Shown: piece by piece, positions 1 through 11,927 of the stretch
How the letters are laid out: every line of letters starts with the position of its first letter
How positions within the stretch are numbered: the first letter of the stretch is position 1
From: Ontholestes murinus
Taxonomy: Eukaryota; Arthropoda; Insecta; Coleoptera; Staphylinidae
Reading direction: 5' to 3'
DNA length: 64,000 nucleotides
Assembly (NCBI GenBank): GCA_963969525.1
Contig: OZ018397.1
Location: 58,410,182 to 58,474,181 of the forward strand
The notes under the pieces: generated by a model
The model's database searches: none
What the model saw: only the letters and a program-made list of their open reading frames with translations
What the model was told of the DNA's origin: nothing
Program-made: the position numbers and the translations under genes

Positions 1-2470
1 ATTATGAATCATAATTATTTTATTTTTATTAGTGTAAAAAGGGTGATCGTTAATATATGAAATTTTAAGAGCAAAATCTGACTTTTTTGCAGAAACACGT
101 TTAAAAATTCTATATGAAATATAATAAATTAATAAAACTATGACAGTATGTCCGTAATAAAGTTACCTTTACAAATTCTGAATCATAATTATTTTATCTT
201 CATTAGTGTAAAAATGGTGATCGTTAATATATGAAATTTTAAGAGCAAAATCTGACTTTTTTGCAGAAACACGTTTAAAAATTCTATATGAAATGTAATA
301 AATTAATAAAACTATGACAGTATATTTGTAATAAAGCTACCTTTACAAATTATGAATCATAATTATTTTATTTTTATTAGTGTAAAAAGGGTGATCGTTA
401 ATATATGAAATTTTAAGAGCAAAATCTGACTTTTTTGCAGAAACACGCTCATAAATTCTATATGAAATGTAATAAATTAATAAAATTATGACAGTATATT
501 TACAATAAAGCCACCTTTAGAAATTATGAATCATAATTATTTTATCTTTATTAGTGTAAAAATGGTGATCGTTAATATATAAAATTTTAAGAGCAAAATC
601 TGAGTTTTTTGCAGAAACACGCTCATAAATTCAATATGAAATATAATAAATTAATAAAACTATGACAGTATATTTGTAATAAAGCCACCTTTACAAATTA
701 TAAATCATAATTATTTTATCTTCATTAGTGTAAAAATGGTGATCGTTAATATATGAAATTTTAAGAGCAAAATCTGACTTTTTTGCAGAAACACGCTCAT
801 AAATTCTATATGAAATGTAATAAATTAATAAAACTATGACAGTATATTTGCAATGAAGCCACCTTTACAAATTATGAATTATAATTATTTTATCTTCATT
901 AGTGTAAAAATGGTGATCGTTAATAGATGAGATTTTAAGAGCAAAATCTGACTTTTTTGCAAAAACACGCTCATAAATTCTATATGAAATATAATGAATT
1001 AATAAAACTATGGCAGTATATTTGTAATAAAGCCACCTTTACAAATTATTAATCATAATTATTTTATCTTCATTAGTGTAAAAATGGTGATCGTTAATAT
1101 ATGAAATTTTAAGAGCAAAATCTGACTTTTTTGCAGAAACACGTTCATAAATTCTATATGAAATGTAATAAATTAATAAAACTATGACAGTATATTTGCA
1201 ATAAAGCCACCTTTACAAATTATTAATCATAATTATTTTATCTTCATTAGTGTAAAAATGGTGATCGTTAATATATGAAATTTTAAGAGCAAAATCTGAC
1301 TTTTTTGCAGAAACACGCTTATAAATTCTATACGAAATGTAATAAATTAATAAAACTATGACAGTACATTTGCAATAAAGCCACCTTTACAAATTATGAA
1401 TCATAATTATTTTATCTTCATTAGTGTAAAAATGGTGATCGTTAATATATGAAATTTTAAGAGCAAAATCTGACTTTTTTTGCAGAAACACGCTCATAAA
1501 TTCTATATGAAATGTAATAAATTAATAAAACTATGACAGTATATTTGCAATAAAGCCGCCTTTACAAATTCTGAATTATAATTATTTTATCTTAATTAGT
1601 GTAAAAATGGTGATCGTTAATATATGAAATTTTAAGAGCAAAATCTGACTTTTTTGCAGAAACACGCTCATAAATTCTATATGAAATGTAATAAATTAAT
1701 AAAACTATGACAGTATATTTACAATAAAGCCACCCTTACAAATTATGAATCATAATTATTTTATCTTCATTAGTGTAAAAATGGTGATCGTTAATATATG
1801 AAATTTTAAGAGCAAAATCTGACTTTTTTGCAGAAACACGCTCATAAATTCTATATAAAATGTAATAAATCAATAAAACTATGACAGTATATTTACAATA
1901 AAGCCACCTTTACAAATTATGAATCCTAATTATTTTATCTTCATTAGTGTAAAAATGGTGATCGTTAATATATGAAATTTTAAGAGCAAAATCTGACTTT
2001 TTTGCAGAAACACGCTCATAAATTCTATATGAAATGTAATAAATTAATAACACTATGACAGTATATTTGCAATAAAGCCACCTTTACATATTATCAATCA
2101 TAATTATTTTATCTTCATTAGTGTAAAAATGGTGATCGTTAATATATGAAATTTTAAGAGCAAAATCTGACTTTTTTGCAGAAACACGCTCATAAATTCT
2201 ATATGAAATGTAATAAATTAATAAAACTATGACAGAATATTTACAATAAAACGACTTTTGCAAATTATGAATCATAATTATTTTATCTTCATTAGTGTAA
2301 ACATGGTGATCGTTAATATATGAAATTTTAAGAGCAAAATCAGACGTTTTTGTAGAAACACGTTCATAAATTCTGTACGAAATATAATAAATGAATAAAA
2401 CTATAACATTATGTTTGTAACATAATCACCTATTAAAATTACTAATTATAATTTTTTTATCCTCACTAGT
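1..2470. repeat. 174-bp tandem satellite, at least 14 copies
   Basis: The anchor GTGATCGTTAATATATG recurs at 43, 217, 391, 565, 739 and onward every 174 bp to about 2306, with a degenerate last copy near 2480. Copies differ by scattered substitutions; one has an extra T in the TTTTTT run near 1473. The array runs off the left edge, so its true length is unknown. Small open frames on the reverse strand here are by-products of the repeat. Confidence 0.97.
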
Positions 2471-3290
2471 GTGAAAATAGTGATCGGCAATATTAAAGCA
2501 GCACGTTGATATAGTGCGGCGTTTGGATTTAAAAATCGTTTCCTCACTACCATAAATACAGAAAACGATATAAGTTACGAACCCCCCCGACAACATTAAA
2601 ATTCTGCGCATTTTTACCGCCGTGAATTATTACTTTATTTACTCAATAAAAATCGTAACGAGGGCGCCGACGGCGCGCAACCCTTCGCCGCACATAAATA
2701 AACATTTCCACCGGTGCCGCTAAGTAGGGCCATTGTCCCCCCACCCCCACCGCCCATCGTTCCATTCATATTTATTTGTTTTGATCGCGGATTCACTGCG
2801 GAATTTCCAATGTGGTTATCATAGGGTGGTGGAGGGGAAAACTTTGCGCGGCCATAAATATTGCCCCGTTGCTGAAATATAATATTACGCCGCTGAAGGT
2901 TTGATGGATGGCACACGCTCTATATTGTTACAAGTTGTTTATATTTTCGTGCGTACGTGCGAATTACTTTCGCCACTGTTTAACCTGTCGACGCTCATAA
3001 AATGTTATCCTGTCTGGTAACAAGTGCAATCTACATTAAAAAAACTGCGAGCCGTTGCAATAAACGAATAAATGAATGTTAATAAAGTTATTAGTTGAAA
3101 TAACGACATGATTTTATGTAGAAATTAAAGTTAATTATTAAAAAGAATTGTTGATTTGTACAAAACTATAAAAATCAATTAATTTTATGATTAATTTCAG
3201 TTTCAGTTTTTGCATTAAAAGAAAATGTTTGCTATTGAAGCAAACAATATTATTTTGAAGAAAATATACCAAAAATACAGCTGATAACTG
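2471..3290. other. Unique GC-richer island between repeat blocks
   Basis: The stretch 2490-3000 is not repetitive and is richer in CpG (GGCGCCGACGGCGCGC near 2665) than its surroundings. It contains several CATAAATA/CATAAA words. No exon with convincing splice sites or protein similarity was seen on either strand. A conserved enhancer or other regulatory segment is possible; this is inference. Confidence 0.4.
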
Positions 3291-4856
3291 ATGGAAGGAA
3301 AGAGTTGACAGATGACAGTTTATAGATAATTAATGACAGATGATGTTTAACAACAGATAAAACTTAACTCGTTCAACATTCATAAGAAAAAAAAAGGTTT
3401 TAAAAATATCTTGTATAGTTTTTAGGAACAAAACATTTTATAAGAAATACATTTGACAGATGACAAGTGACAAGTGAAAAGTGATAAGTGACAAATGACA
3501 GATGACAAATGACAAATGACAGTTGACATATGACAGATGACAGTAGAAAAATTGATGACAAGTGCTACATGTAGTTTTTAAGAAGAAACTTTTTGACAAA
3601 GAAACTGTTTACAGAAGACAGATGGCAGATGACAAGTGTCAATTGACAAATGACAATTGATAAATTACTGAAGACAGTAGGTAAACAACTGATGACAGGT
3701 ATTAACAAATGATATATGATAGATGACAAAATACTTTATTGAAAAATCTGGAAAAGTATATTATTTAAAAACTCTACATATGCAATAATAAAAAAAATAT
3801 CTTTAAACATTTAAATAGTTTTAATATTATTCTCGAAACAAAATACGTTTAACTATAAGTGATGTTGACACATTCACAGATATGAGATGAAAAATAAAAA
3901 ATAACAAATAGCAGATCGCAGATGAACGCCTGAAATATGACACGTGAAAGATACACTTCAGTTGTTTCAAGGATAAATAAATTTTCTAATATTAAATATA
4001 GACTTAAAGAACTTTTTACCAAAGATACTGTTAACAGAAGCCAAATGATATTTATCGTCTATCAAATGTCATATTTTTTAGATGACATTTGATAAATGGC
4101 GGTGCCAGTTGACAAATGACAGATAGCAGTTGACAAATGATATATAACAGTTAAAAATGACAGACGACAGTAGACAAGCAGATGGTAGAACTACCTTTAA
4201 TACTTTAAATAAAACAACCTTCTACCAAAGATACTATTAACAGAAGACAGGTGACAGATTCAAGATGATAGATGACTGATAAGAGATAACAGATGACAGA
4301 TGATAGATGACAAGTGACAAGAAACAAATGACACTTGATAAATTACAAATGACAGATGACAGTAAATAAATGATAGATGAGAGTAGTCAAATAACAGATG
4401 ACAAAAGTACTAACAGTATTTTTGGAAGAAAAGTTATTTCTTCAAAACAATATTTACAACTTCTATTATCTGTTGTTTATGTACTGTCGTCAATATTTAC
4501 TGTTATTTCTCATTTATCATTTGTCATTTGTCAATTGTCATTTATTTCAAGAGTAATATTAAATATATTTAAATGTAAAGATATTTTTTTTTTAATATTT
4601 CATAAGCAGAATTTTGAAATAATATATTTTTCCAGAGTTTTCTATTAAGAATTTTGTCATCTATCATACACCACTTGTTATTTTTTTGTTTGTCATCTGC
4701 TGTTTGTCTACGGTCGTCTATCATTTGTCAATTGTCATTTATTAAGTGTCATTTGTTACTTGTCATGTATTACTTGTCATCTGTCATCTGTTATCTGTGA
4801 TCTATCATCTGTCACCTGTCGTCAGTATCTTAAAAAAAAAGCAAAAAGTTATTTTC

Positions 4857-7260
4857 TTCAAAACTGCAGTTAACAGAAGACAGATAACAGATGGCAAGGG
4901 ACAAATTACAAATAACAATTGCTAAATGACATAACAGTTGACGAATAACAGACAACAGTAGACAACCAACAGTTGACAGGTATAAGCTAACAAATGATAG
5001 ATGGTAGATGACAAAATTCTTGATGACAAGTGACAAATATCAAATATCGGATGACAGATGATAGATTACAGACGACAAGTGTCAAATATCAAATGAAAGA
5101 TTATAGAATATAATACAATTTTTGATTGAATAATCTAGTGAAAAATCATGATTTTTTCAGAAACAGAATTTTTGATGTCAAATGATAGATGACTGTGGTG
5201 ACAATAAAGAAATGATAGACGACAGTAGACAAACATTAGATGGCAGAAGTATTAACAGTAGTTTTGGAAAAAAAAGTATTTTCCTTCAAACCTGTCACCT
5301 GTTATCAGATTTGTTAGCAAAAAGTTATTTTCTTCAAAACCACATTAAACAGAAGACAGATGACAGATAGCATATGGCAAGAGACAAATTACAAATGACT
5401 ATTGCTAAATGACATATATCAGTTGACAAATGACAGACAGCAGTAAACAACCAACAGTTGACAGATACTATATAACAAATGTTAAATGGGCGATAACAAA
5501 ATTCTTGATGACACGAGACAAATGCCAAATATCGGTTGACAAATGACAGATAACAAATGACATATGATAGATGACAAATTATACAATTTTTGATTTAAAA
5601 AATCTAGTGAAAAATCCTGATTATTGGAAAACAAAATTTTAGATGACAAATGGCAGATGACAGATGAGAGTAAAGAAATGACAGACGACAGTAGGCAAAC
5701 AAGAGATGACTGATATTAACAGTATTTTTGAAAATTAAAGTATTTTTCTTCAAAACTACATTGAATACTTTTTAATACCGTCATCTGTTGTTTGCCAATT
5801 CTTTACTGTCATCTGTCATTTGTCATTGGTCACTTGTCATTTGTTTCAAGAGTAATATTAAATGTATTTAAATGTTTAAAGATATTGTTTTAATATTCCA
5901 TAAACAGAATTTTTAAATAATATAGTTTTCCAGATTTTTCTATTAAGAATTTTGTTATTTACCATACATCATTTGTTATCTTATATTTGTCATGTGATGT
6001 TCGTCTACTGTCATCTATTATTTGTCAATTATCATTTATCAATTGTCAATTGTCAATTATCAATTGTCATTTGTCACTGTTATCTGCCATCTGTAAACTA
6101 TTATCTGCCACCTGTCATCAGAATCTTTGACAAAAATTTATTTCCTTCAAAACTACATTTAAAAGCAGACAGATGCCAGGTAAGAGATGACAAGGGACAA
6201 ATTACAAATGAGAATTGCTAAATGGCATATAACAGTTGACAAATGACAGACAACAGTAAACAACGAACAGTTGACAGATATTAGATGGTAGATAATAAAA
6301 TTCTTGATGACAAGCGACAAATGCCAAATATCGAATGACAAATGGCAGATTTTCAGATGACAGATATCAAATTACATATGAAAGATGACAGATAACAAAT
6401 GACATATGATAGATGTCAGATGACAGATTATAGACAAATAATAACAATTTTTGATTGATTAATCTAGTGAAAAATCCTATTTTTTTTGGAAACAAAGTTT
6501 TAGATGTCAAATGACAGATGACATATGACAGTAAAAAAGGACAGATGGCAGTAGACAAACAACAGATGACAGAAGTATTAACTGTATTTTTGAAAAAGAA
6601 GTATTTTTCTTCAAAACTACATTTAATACATCAGCCATGTATTGTTTGCCAGTTTCCCTCTGCCAATTCCGTACTGTCACATATCTCTATCATCTGTAAT
6701 CTGCCATATGTCATTGGTCACTTGTCATTTATTTTAAGAATAGTATTTAATGGATTTAAACCTTTAAAGATATATATTTTTTATATTTCATAAGCAGAAG
6801 TTTTAAATATTATATTATCTAGATTTTTCTATTAAGAATTTTGCCATACATCATTTGTTATCCTATATTTCTTATCTACTGTTTGTCTACTGTCGTCTAT
6901 CATTTGTCGATTGCCATGTATCACGTGTCAATTATCAAATGTTATTTATCACTTGTCATGTGCAATCTGTCAGCTGTCATTTGTCATCTATCATCTGTCA
7001 CCTGTCACTTGTCATCAGAATCTTTGGCAAAAATGTACATTTAACAGAAGACAGATGACAGATAACAGATTACATGGGACAAATTACAAATGACATTTGT
7101 TAAATGACATGTATCAGACAAACAACAGTAAACAATTAACAGATGACAGATATTGGGTAACAAAATTTTTGATGACAAGTGACAAACGCCAAATATCGGA
7201 TGATTTTCAGATGACGGATGATAGATAACAAATGATGGATGACAGATGACAGATTCTAGA
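4857..7260. repeat. Higher-order foldback units within the heptamer block
   Basis: Units begin with CTTCAAAACNNCATTNAACAG near 4855, 5332, 6149 and (altered) 7030. The longer units (about 817 and 886 bp) contain a TGACAG-oriented half followed by a CTGTCA-oriented half, with shared spacers such as AATCTAGTGAAAAATCCTG (5600, 6462, 7290) and TTCTATTAAGAATTTTG (4640, 5938, 6828). Each full unit could fold on itself. Confidence 0.8.
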
Positions 7261-7589
7261 CAAATGATACATTTTTTGATTCAAAAAAATCTAGTGAAAA
7301 ATCCTGATTTTTGGGAAACAAAATTTTCGTAACATTTTAACATATATTATATTAAATACCATAAATGCCCTTGCAGATCTACCAAAGTTTTTATTTAATA
7401 TTGTCAGTATACTCAAAATAGTTGACAAATGACAAGTAATGAATGATCAAGAATTGACGACTAACTTCTTGTAAAAAAAATGTAGGGAAAGAAAAATTAA
7501 TTGTGAAAAGTATTTTAAAATTTAGCTTCTTTAAAACATTAATTTAAAAATTTCAGCATTGTTGACATATGATAGCATCTATCATAGAT

Positions 7590-7890
7590 TGACAGATGGA
7601 CACCGATCGACACAGATCGACAGAGATCGACGGAGATCGTTACAGATCGACAGAGATCAACAGAGATCGTTAGAGGTCGACAGAGATCGGCGAAGATCGT
7701 TAGAGTTCGACCCATAGATAGAAATCGTTAGAAGTCGACAGAGATCGACAGAGATCGTTAAAGGTCGATCGAGATCGACGGAGATCGTTAGAATTCGACA
7801 GAGATCGACGGAGATCGTCACAGATCGACAGAGATCTTTAGAGATAGACAGAAATCGTTGGAAGTCTATAGAGATCGACACAGGTCGACA
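7590..7890. repeat. Decamer-like GATCGACAGA microsatellite patch
   Basis: About 300 bp of interrupted GATCGACAGA / GATCGTTAGA / GATCGACGGA units, period close to 10 bp. It is rich in GATC and CG, unlike the surrounding heptamer DNA, and flanked by TGACAG words on both sides. The 117-residue reverse-strand frame here is a by-product. Confidence 0.9.
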
Positions 7891-9359
7891 GACGACAAAT
7901 AATATGTAATGAAATCTATGATTAAACAATCTAGCGAAAATTTCAATCCCAAAATATTTAAAAAAATCTGTCCATATTTTAATACTGAAAATAGTTGTCA
8001 AATGAGTCATAATACATGATAAATGACAGGCGACAACATTTTTCAGAAAATTAAGAACGTTCTACAATAGATTTTTATGTATGACAGATAACAAATGATG
8101 ACAGATGATATATAACAAAGAACAGAGAACAGGTAACAGGTGATAGATGTCATCTGTCATCTCTGAGATTACAAATTACTGATGACAGATAACAGTTGAC
8201 GTGTGACAGGTAACATATGATAGATGACAGATAACAGATGACAGAAGCCAAATGAGATTTGAAAACAGATGATTTATGAAAAATGAAATATAGAAAATCA
8301 CGCAGACCAGCTAATAAATGACATATATCATACAATTTTTGACAAAATCCAATTGAAAAATGAAATTTGACTACACTGAATAAAACTATAGAGAAAATAA
8401 ATGATAAAAAGTACTTCAAAATAGTGGATTTGTTTATGTAATAAACATTCAAGCAAATATACTATTTTAAACTAGCAATTATTATTTTGATGATAGATGA
8501 CAGATAGTAGATGAGAAACAGTTGAAGGGTCATGCAATTACTGATTAAAGTTTCCGCAGATTATTGATGTTAAGATAATGAAGTATTTAGGGAAACGTAA
8601 GATTAAATACACATGATTCAGAATTAATGTTTGGCAGTTTTTTACTTTAATTTTCCAAAAACCAAAGTGTTAGATTTAAACCATATCAACAAAGACATAA
8701 TGACCGATGACAAGTAACAGATGATAGAAGGGAGATGGATGACAGTTGACAGATGACATATGACAGATGACAGATAAAACACAGGTGAGAAATGACAGGT
8801 GACAGATGGCAAATGATAAGTGACATATGATAGATAACAGATAACAAATGACAGGTGACAAGTGACAAGTGACAAGTGACAAGTGACAGTTGACAGATGA
8901 CAGTTGACAGATAGCAGATCACATATGATAAATATTTAGTTTAGGTTATTTGTTTAACAAGTCTTCCTAAAAAATCGTACAAATTGAAGTACAAAATCTA
9001 AAATATCAAAAAGAAAATTTATTTGCATTCGACGGGTTAGAAAAATTGTAAACAAATTAACTACTTAAGAGATTGACCTCAAAACATTATGATATAATCA
9101 AAATAGACTAATTTTTAACATCTTCTTAAATCAATTTCTAAATCATAGGTAGCTAGAAACAAAATTTCAACATTCCAAAATAATTGAATGGAAAAAAAAA
9201 CGATAGAAAACAGATGATAGATGAGAAATACCAGATGAAGATGACAGGTACTGATTGAAGGGTCATATAATTACTGATTAAAGCATCTTAAATTATAAAA
9301 TATTTAAGAAAACAACTTTAAATATTCATCATGATTTTAAGTGAATGCGTTGCAAGCTT

Positions 9360-9660
9360 TCCAGTTTTTCTTAAGGTGATAGGTGATTGGTGACAGGTGA
9401 CAGATGACAGTTTATAAGTGACAGGTGATTGGTGACAGGTGACAGATGACAGATGACAAATTGACAGATTGACAGATTGACAGATTGACAGATGACTGTA
9501 AATGTCAACAGATTGACAGATTTACAGATTTACAGATTTACAGATTTACAGATTCACAGATTGACAGATTGACAGATGACAGGCGGCATGTGACAGATCA
9601 TTGATGGGAGATGATTGATGACAGATGACAGTTGATAAATGATAGACGATAGATGGAAGG
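9360..9660. repeat. Octamer patch: ATTGACAG then ATTTACAG units
   Basis: Two short runs with an 8-bp period (ATTGACAG near 9462-9495, ATTTACAG near 9515-9550) sit between TGACAGG/TGACAGA heptamers. They look like the local 7-bp word expanded by one base. Confidence 0.88.
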
Positions 9661-11083
9661 ACAATATTTTCTCTTTAATAAATTATATAAAAGAAAAATG
9701 TTTGCATTCATCGTTTAAAAAAAAAAAGTTAACAAATGAACTACTTAGGATTGATTGACCTCAATTTTTTTCTAATTTTATCAGAATTGTCTAATATTTA
9801 AACATTCTCTTAAATTAATTACTAAATTATGAGAAAAATACATTCAAGGATTTAAATAATTGTAAAAAATTAATCACACAGGCGATTAACTTCAAAATTT
9901 CAAAATCAAATCTAAATGAACTAACATTTTTAACCTTCTACTAAAACAATTGCAAATCGTAGTTAAAAATAAAATGACAGTATTTTAAACTCAAGAGAAA
10001 CAATAAATGAAATTGTATTTGAGGATTTGGAAATTTGTAAATACAAATTAACCACTCAAGATATTTGCCTAAATTTTTTTAAAATCTTATCTAAATCAAC
10101 TTATTTTTATTATTTTTTACCAAAACAATTGCCAACTCATTGTTAAAATCAAATTGAGTGCAAACTAAATTTGAGTGAAAAATTAATTTTTTTTCAAGGG
10201 TTTATAAAATTGTAAAAAAAATTAACTAAAGAAATAATTGACCTAAAACTTTCAAGAATTAATTTAAATTAGCTTGTTATTAATATTTTATCAAAACAAT
10301 TGCTATATTACAGCTAAACAGATTGACAGTCTTTTAAACTTATGTGTAAAAAAATAAAATTGCATTCGATGATTTAAAAAATTGTAAATAATGAAATATT
10401 TCAGTGATTAACCTCATAATTCTAAAATCTAATATTAATTGCTAAATTTGTTGGAATCTATCAAACCAATTCCTAATACATATTTAGAAATAAAATGACA
10501 ACATTCGAAACTTAATGACTTAAATGTATGAAAGTAAAATTAAAGTGAAAAAAGAAAATTACTTTTGAGGGTTTAAAAAATCAACCACGTCAGTGATAAT
10601 AATAAAATGTCCTTTAGTTCGTTTTAGAAAATTAACCATTAATTTAAAAATACGAAAACATTTAGTAAATCTACAACAATGATATAATTACGTATTTTTA
10701 AATTATCACTTCAGTGATTTCCAACAAAATTTTGAAATATAATCTTACTTAACTTGTTTTTTATGTTCTGTAAAAACAATTACTAAATCGTAGCAAAAAA
10801 ACAAAATGGCAAAATTCTAAATTACAGTAGAAAAAAATAAAATTACATATGAGGATTTAAAATTTTTTATGAATAAAGTTGAAATTTCATTCAAGGATTT
10901 AAGAGATTGTAAAAAAATATACCAAAAAGGTGATTAGGCTCAAAATTTCATAATTCAGGCTGAAGGTTCTACAGTCGATAGCCATGAAGAAAAAGAAGAC
11001 AAAGAATCACAAAAAATGTTATAATTTTATGTAAATACTACTTTCAATTAAAATGTTTTTACACTCTTTAAAACTTCAATCAA

Positions 11084-11172
11084 AATTAACTTATTTTTGA
11101 ATCTCTACTAAAACAATTGCTATAGGTATGCTTTAGCAATTGTTTTAGTAGAGTTTCAAAAATAAGTTAATT
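11084..11172. repeat. Near-perfect inverted repeat, arms about 40 bp
   Basis: The left arm ATTAACTTATTTTTGAATCT... and the right arm ending ...TTTCAAAAATAAGTTAAT are reverse complements with few mismatches around a loop of about 8 bp. The arms include CTACTAAAACAATTGCTA and TAGCAATTGTTTTAGTAG. It lies at the end of the diverged satellite block and looks like a junction where the satellite switches strand. Confidence 0.88.
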
Positions 11173-11199
11173 TAATCTTAAAATCTAAATCTATATATT

Positions 11200-11857
11200 G
11201 AAAAAATACAGTTTTTCAACTCTTTTCTTTAAATAATAAATAGAACTAATTCTTCTTCGTTTTCTACAGCGCAGTTTTTACAATTTTAAAATGTAAAAAC
11301 TATAAAAACCAACTAACACTTTTTACAATTTAATATTGAAAAAAACTAGGGTGCAGAAAGCTCAGAAGAATTTGTTCTTTATTATTTATATAATATTTTC
11401 TTTAAACTTATGTTCAATTTAAAAAATTTCATGATTCCTTATTTCACTTGAAATTAAAACAAAAACCTAACATAAACCATTTCATATCATATAAATCTTT
11501 TCATTTCACGAAAAAACCACGACATTAAACTCGGCATTACGCTGGTATAAAGAAAACGACATTATTATTATTTTTTTCAGCGATATAATTTTATTAAGCA
11601 ATCAAAAAACGGCGCGACGTTGCCGAAAGTAAGAAAAAAAAAACTCCATCTCGATTTTATCGCCTGTAAAATGTGGAGTTTTAAAAGTATAACCACCGAA
11701 AGCCGGTTATTTCTTTTATTTTTGTATTTTTAAATCAACACGTTCGCTTTACGATCGCAATTTTAAAGCGATCATAAATGTCCCGTTAATATAAATCCCC
11801 TTTTGATTTACTCGCTTTTTATTTATTTTATTTTTATTATGGTCTTTTTTTTTGCAG
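11200..11857. other. Non-repetitive AT-rich segment before exon 1
   Basis: Mostly unique DNA with some CpG-bearing stretches (near 11600-11640 and 11690-11770) ending in the polypyrimidine tract and acceptor of the 11858 exon. No other exon was recognised. It is presumably intronic, because the exon at 11858 needs an upstream coding exon. Confidence 0.5.
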
Positions 11858-11927
11858 ATCCTACGCGACATAAAGCAGGGACTCTTGCAGCTGGGGAAGG
11901 AGGGTGTTAGAGGACCCTTATCAGCAG
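11858..11927 (+). CDS. SASH1: SASH1/SKIP exon 1 (of those visible)
   Basis: The exon follows a poly-T tract and TTTGCAG acceptor and ends at a GTTTGT donor. It encodes ILRDIKQGLLQLGKEGVRG and a few more residues, leaving one base of the next codon. There is no ATG, so coding begins further upstream. The split codon (g|at = Asp) joins cleanly to the 12901 exon. The 973-bp intron that follows holds a small repeat cluster. Confidence 0.85.

Larger units (their letters stand above)
3290..8930. repeat. Heptamer-derived repeat block (TGACAGA words, both orientations)
   Basis: Dense runs of the 7-bp word TGACAGA and one-base variants (TGACAAA, TGACAGT) alternate with short AT-rich spacers. Orientation is mostly TGACAG on the + strand at 3290-4400, 4860-5745, 6160-6570 and 7040-8930, and mostly CTGTCA at 4490-4830, 5770-6125 and 6610-7025. 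The reverse-strand open frames reading CHLSSVICHLS are by-products. Confidence 0.93.
8980..11180 (+). repeat. Diverged ~172-bp satellite (same family as 50.2-54.7 kb, opposite strand)
   Basis: The box AAAACAATTGC or close variants recurs near 9948, 10121, 10298, 10466 and 10777, with spacings of about 170-177 bp where intact. Other shared parts are GATTTAAAAAATTGTAAA, ATTAACCTCAAAATTTCA and AAAATGACAGTATTTTAAACT. These correspond to the reverse complement of the 50-54.7 kb monomer. The copies are heavily diverged and interrupted by heptamers at 9200-9660. Confidence 0.75.

Noticed and set aside
1..2470. CRISPR-like array
   Set aside because: The 174-bp monomers repeat over their whole length, with no short repeat and unique spacers, and the host is a eukaryote.
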